From Vogesella mureinivorans (lineage in GTDB: Bacteria; Pseudomonadota; Gammaproteobacteria; Burkholderiales; Chromobacteriaceae): a stretch of 64,000 nt of DNA. This document shows positions 63,662 to 64,000 of this stretch, piece by piece. The position numbers were made by a program, and so were the translations under genes. Under the pieces are notes generated by a model that saw only the letters and a list, made by a program, of their open reading frames with translations, had not been told where the DNA came from and made no database searches. Location of the stretch: positions 62,001 to 126,000 of the forward strand of contig NZ_VMTV02000099.1 of the NCBI RefSeq assembly GCF_007644035.1, given 5' to 3'. Each line of letters opens with the position of its first letter. The stretch's first letter is position 1.

Positions 63662-64000
63662 TTACAGGCGTTCCAGTGTTTCAAATTCTACCTGCTGGCA
63701 ATCTTCGAATGTTGCATTGCTGTGCAAAATGCGAATCTGGTACGACTTGCCGTTGGCCGCAAAGGTCAGCTCTTTACCATTGTCTGCTAGCCGCTTCGGT
63801 ATCAGAAAAACACGTTGCCCCTTTTTTGCATTGGTCTGCGTAATGTACAAGCCGCTGCTGATATTGCTGCCATCGGCACCGCCTTCACTCAGGCTAACGG
63901 GTAGGGGCAGGCTGCCCAGTACCTCTACCCCCACGCGCGTACCGCCTTCAGCCAGCCGCTGCACGCGTCGTATCACGCATAGTTGGCCAGGGTATTCGCG
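63662..64000 (-). CDS. Partial protein, 3' end of a minus-strand gene leaving the window
   Basis: The frame is open to the right edge, giving 112 visible residues that end in ERL. Visible sequence: CVIRRVQRLAEGGTRVGVEVLGSLPLPV..., then TQTNAKKGQRVFLIPKRLADNGKELTF and NGKSYQIRILHSNATFEDCQQVEFETLERL. An RRVQRL...G..VGVEVLG pattern faintly resembles PilZ-like or chaperone-type C-terminal domains, but I do not assign a family. An in-frame GTG at 63976 is unlikely to be the true start. Confidence 0.6.
   Translation of the reverse strand, partial: REYPGQLCVIRRVQRLAEGGTRVGVEVLGSLPLPVSLSEGGADGSNISSGLYITQTNAKKGQRVFLIPKRLADNGKELTFAANGKSYQIRILHSNATFEDCQQVEFETLERL

Overview
The window is ordinary housekeeping chromosome of a Gram-negative betaproteobacterium, most likely Neisseriales and the Chromobacterium/Vogesella/Aquitalea side rather than Neisseria. 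I infer this from the gene order mucD-lepA-lepB-rnc-era-recO-pdxJ-acpS-nagZ and folC-SPOR-cvpA-purF-metZ, the high GC, the small SRP RNA and the protein families. It is dense with genes on both strands. I saw no rRNA, tRNA, CRISPR array or insertion sequence.

Layout. 1-9.5 kb: envelope protease (mucD, cut by the window edge), a glutaredoxin-like protein, translation factor LepA, signal peptidase, RNase III, Era, RecO, PdxJ, AcpS and NagZ, largely overlapping on the + strand. 9.5-13.6 kb: a short chemoreceptor, an unknown protein, a phosphodiesterase/pyrophosphatase and a cysteine-cluster protein. 13.9-18.8 kb: a four-gene minus-strand operon (imelysin, di-heme c-type protein, second imelysin, DUF1513) under an almost perfect Fur box. 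18.9-21.6 kb: a small module of a DNA-binding protein, a tyrosine recombinase and a KfrA-like coiled-coil protein, possibly of plasmid origin. 21.6-28.4 kb: methionine sulfoxide reductase, acetoacetyl-CoA reductase, RsgA, PhhB, an M48 protease, Orn, Pgi and PncC. 28.6-33.6 kb: a BMP/nucleoside-type ABC importer. 33.6-38.9 kb: XerC, a MoxR ATPase, a TerB-like protein, a thioesterase, a universal stress protein, an XRE regulator, the 4.5S RNA and ArgE. 39-45 kb: an NSS symporter, a cupin and a TRAP importer. 45-54.3 kb: Uup, an NlpC/P60 lipoprotein, FolC, SPOR, CvpA, PurF and MetZ. 54.5-63.6 kb: a fatty-acid beta-oxidation locus (TetR regulator, FadE, thioesterase, FadL, a FadN-type bifunctional enzyme and thiolase), with PsrA-like operator palindromes.

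The most striking feature is not a gene. The 10-mer GTTGGCCGCA (extended form AAGGTTGGCCGCA) occurs 39 times by my manual count, about once per 1.6 kb, against roughly 0.2 expected from base composition. It lies in both coding and intergenic DNA and on both strands. Four times it forms closely spaced inverted pairs just after genes, one of them inside a canonical terminator. This is how DNA-uptake sequences behave in Neisseria and Pasteurellaceae, but the word is unrelated to the Neisseria DUS and lacks its CTG core. I propose it as a candidate uptake signal of a new type. Other items of note are the Fur-controlled imelysin operon, the PsrA-like regulon, a leader hairpin that can hide the thioesterase ribosome-binding site, and twin-terminator intervals that may hold small RNAs.
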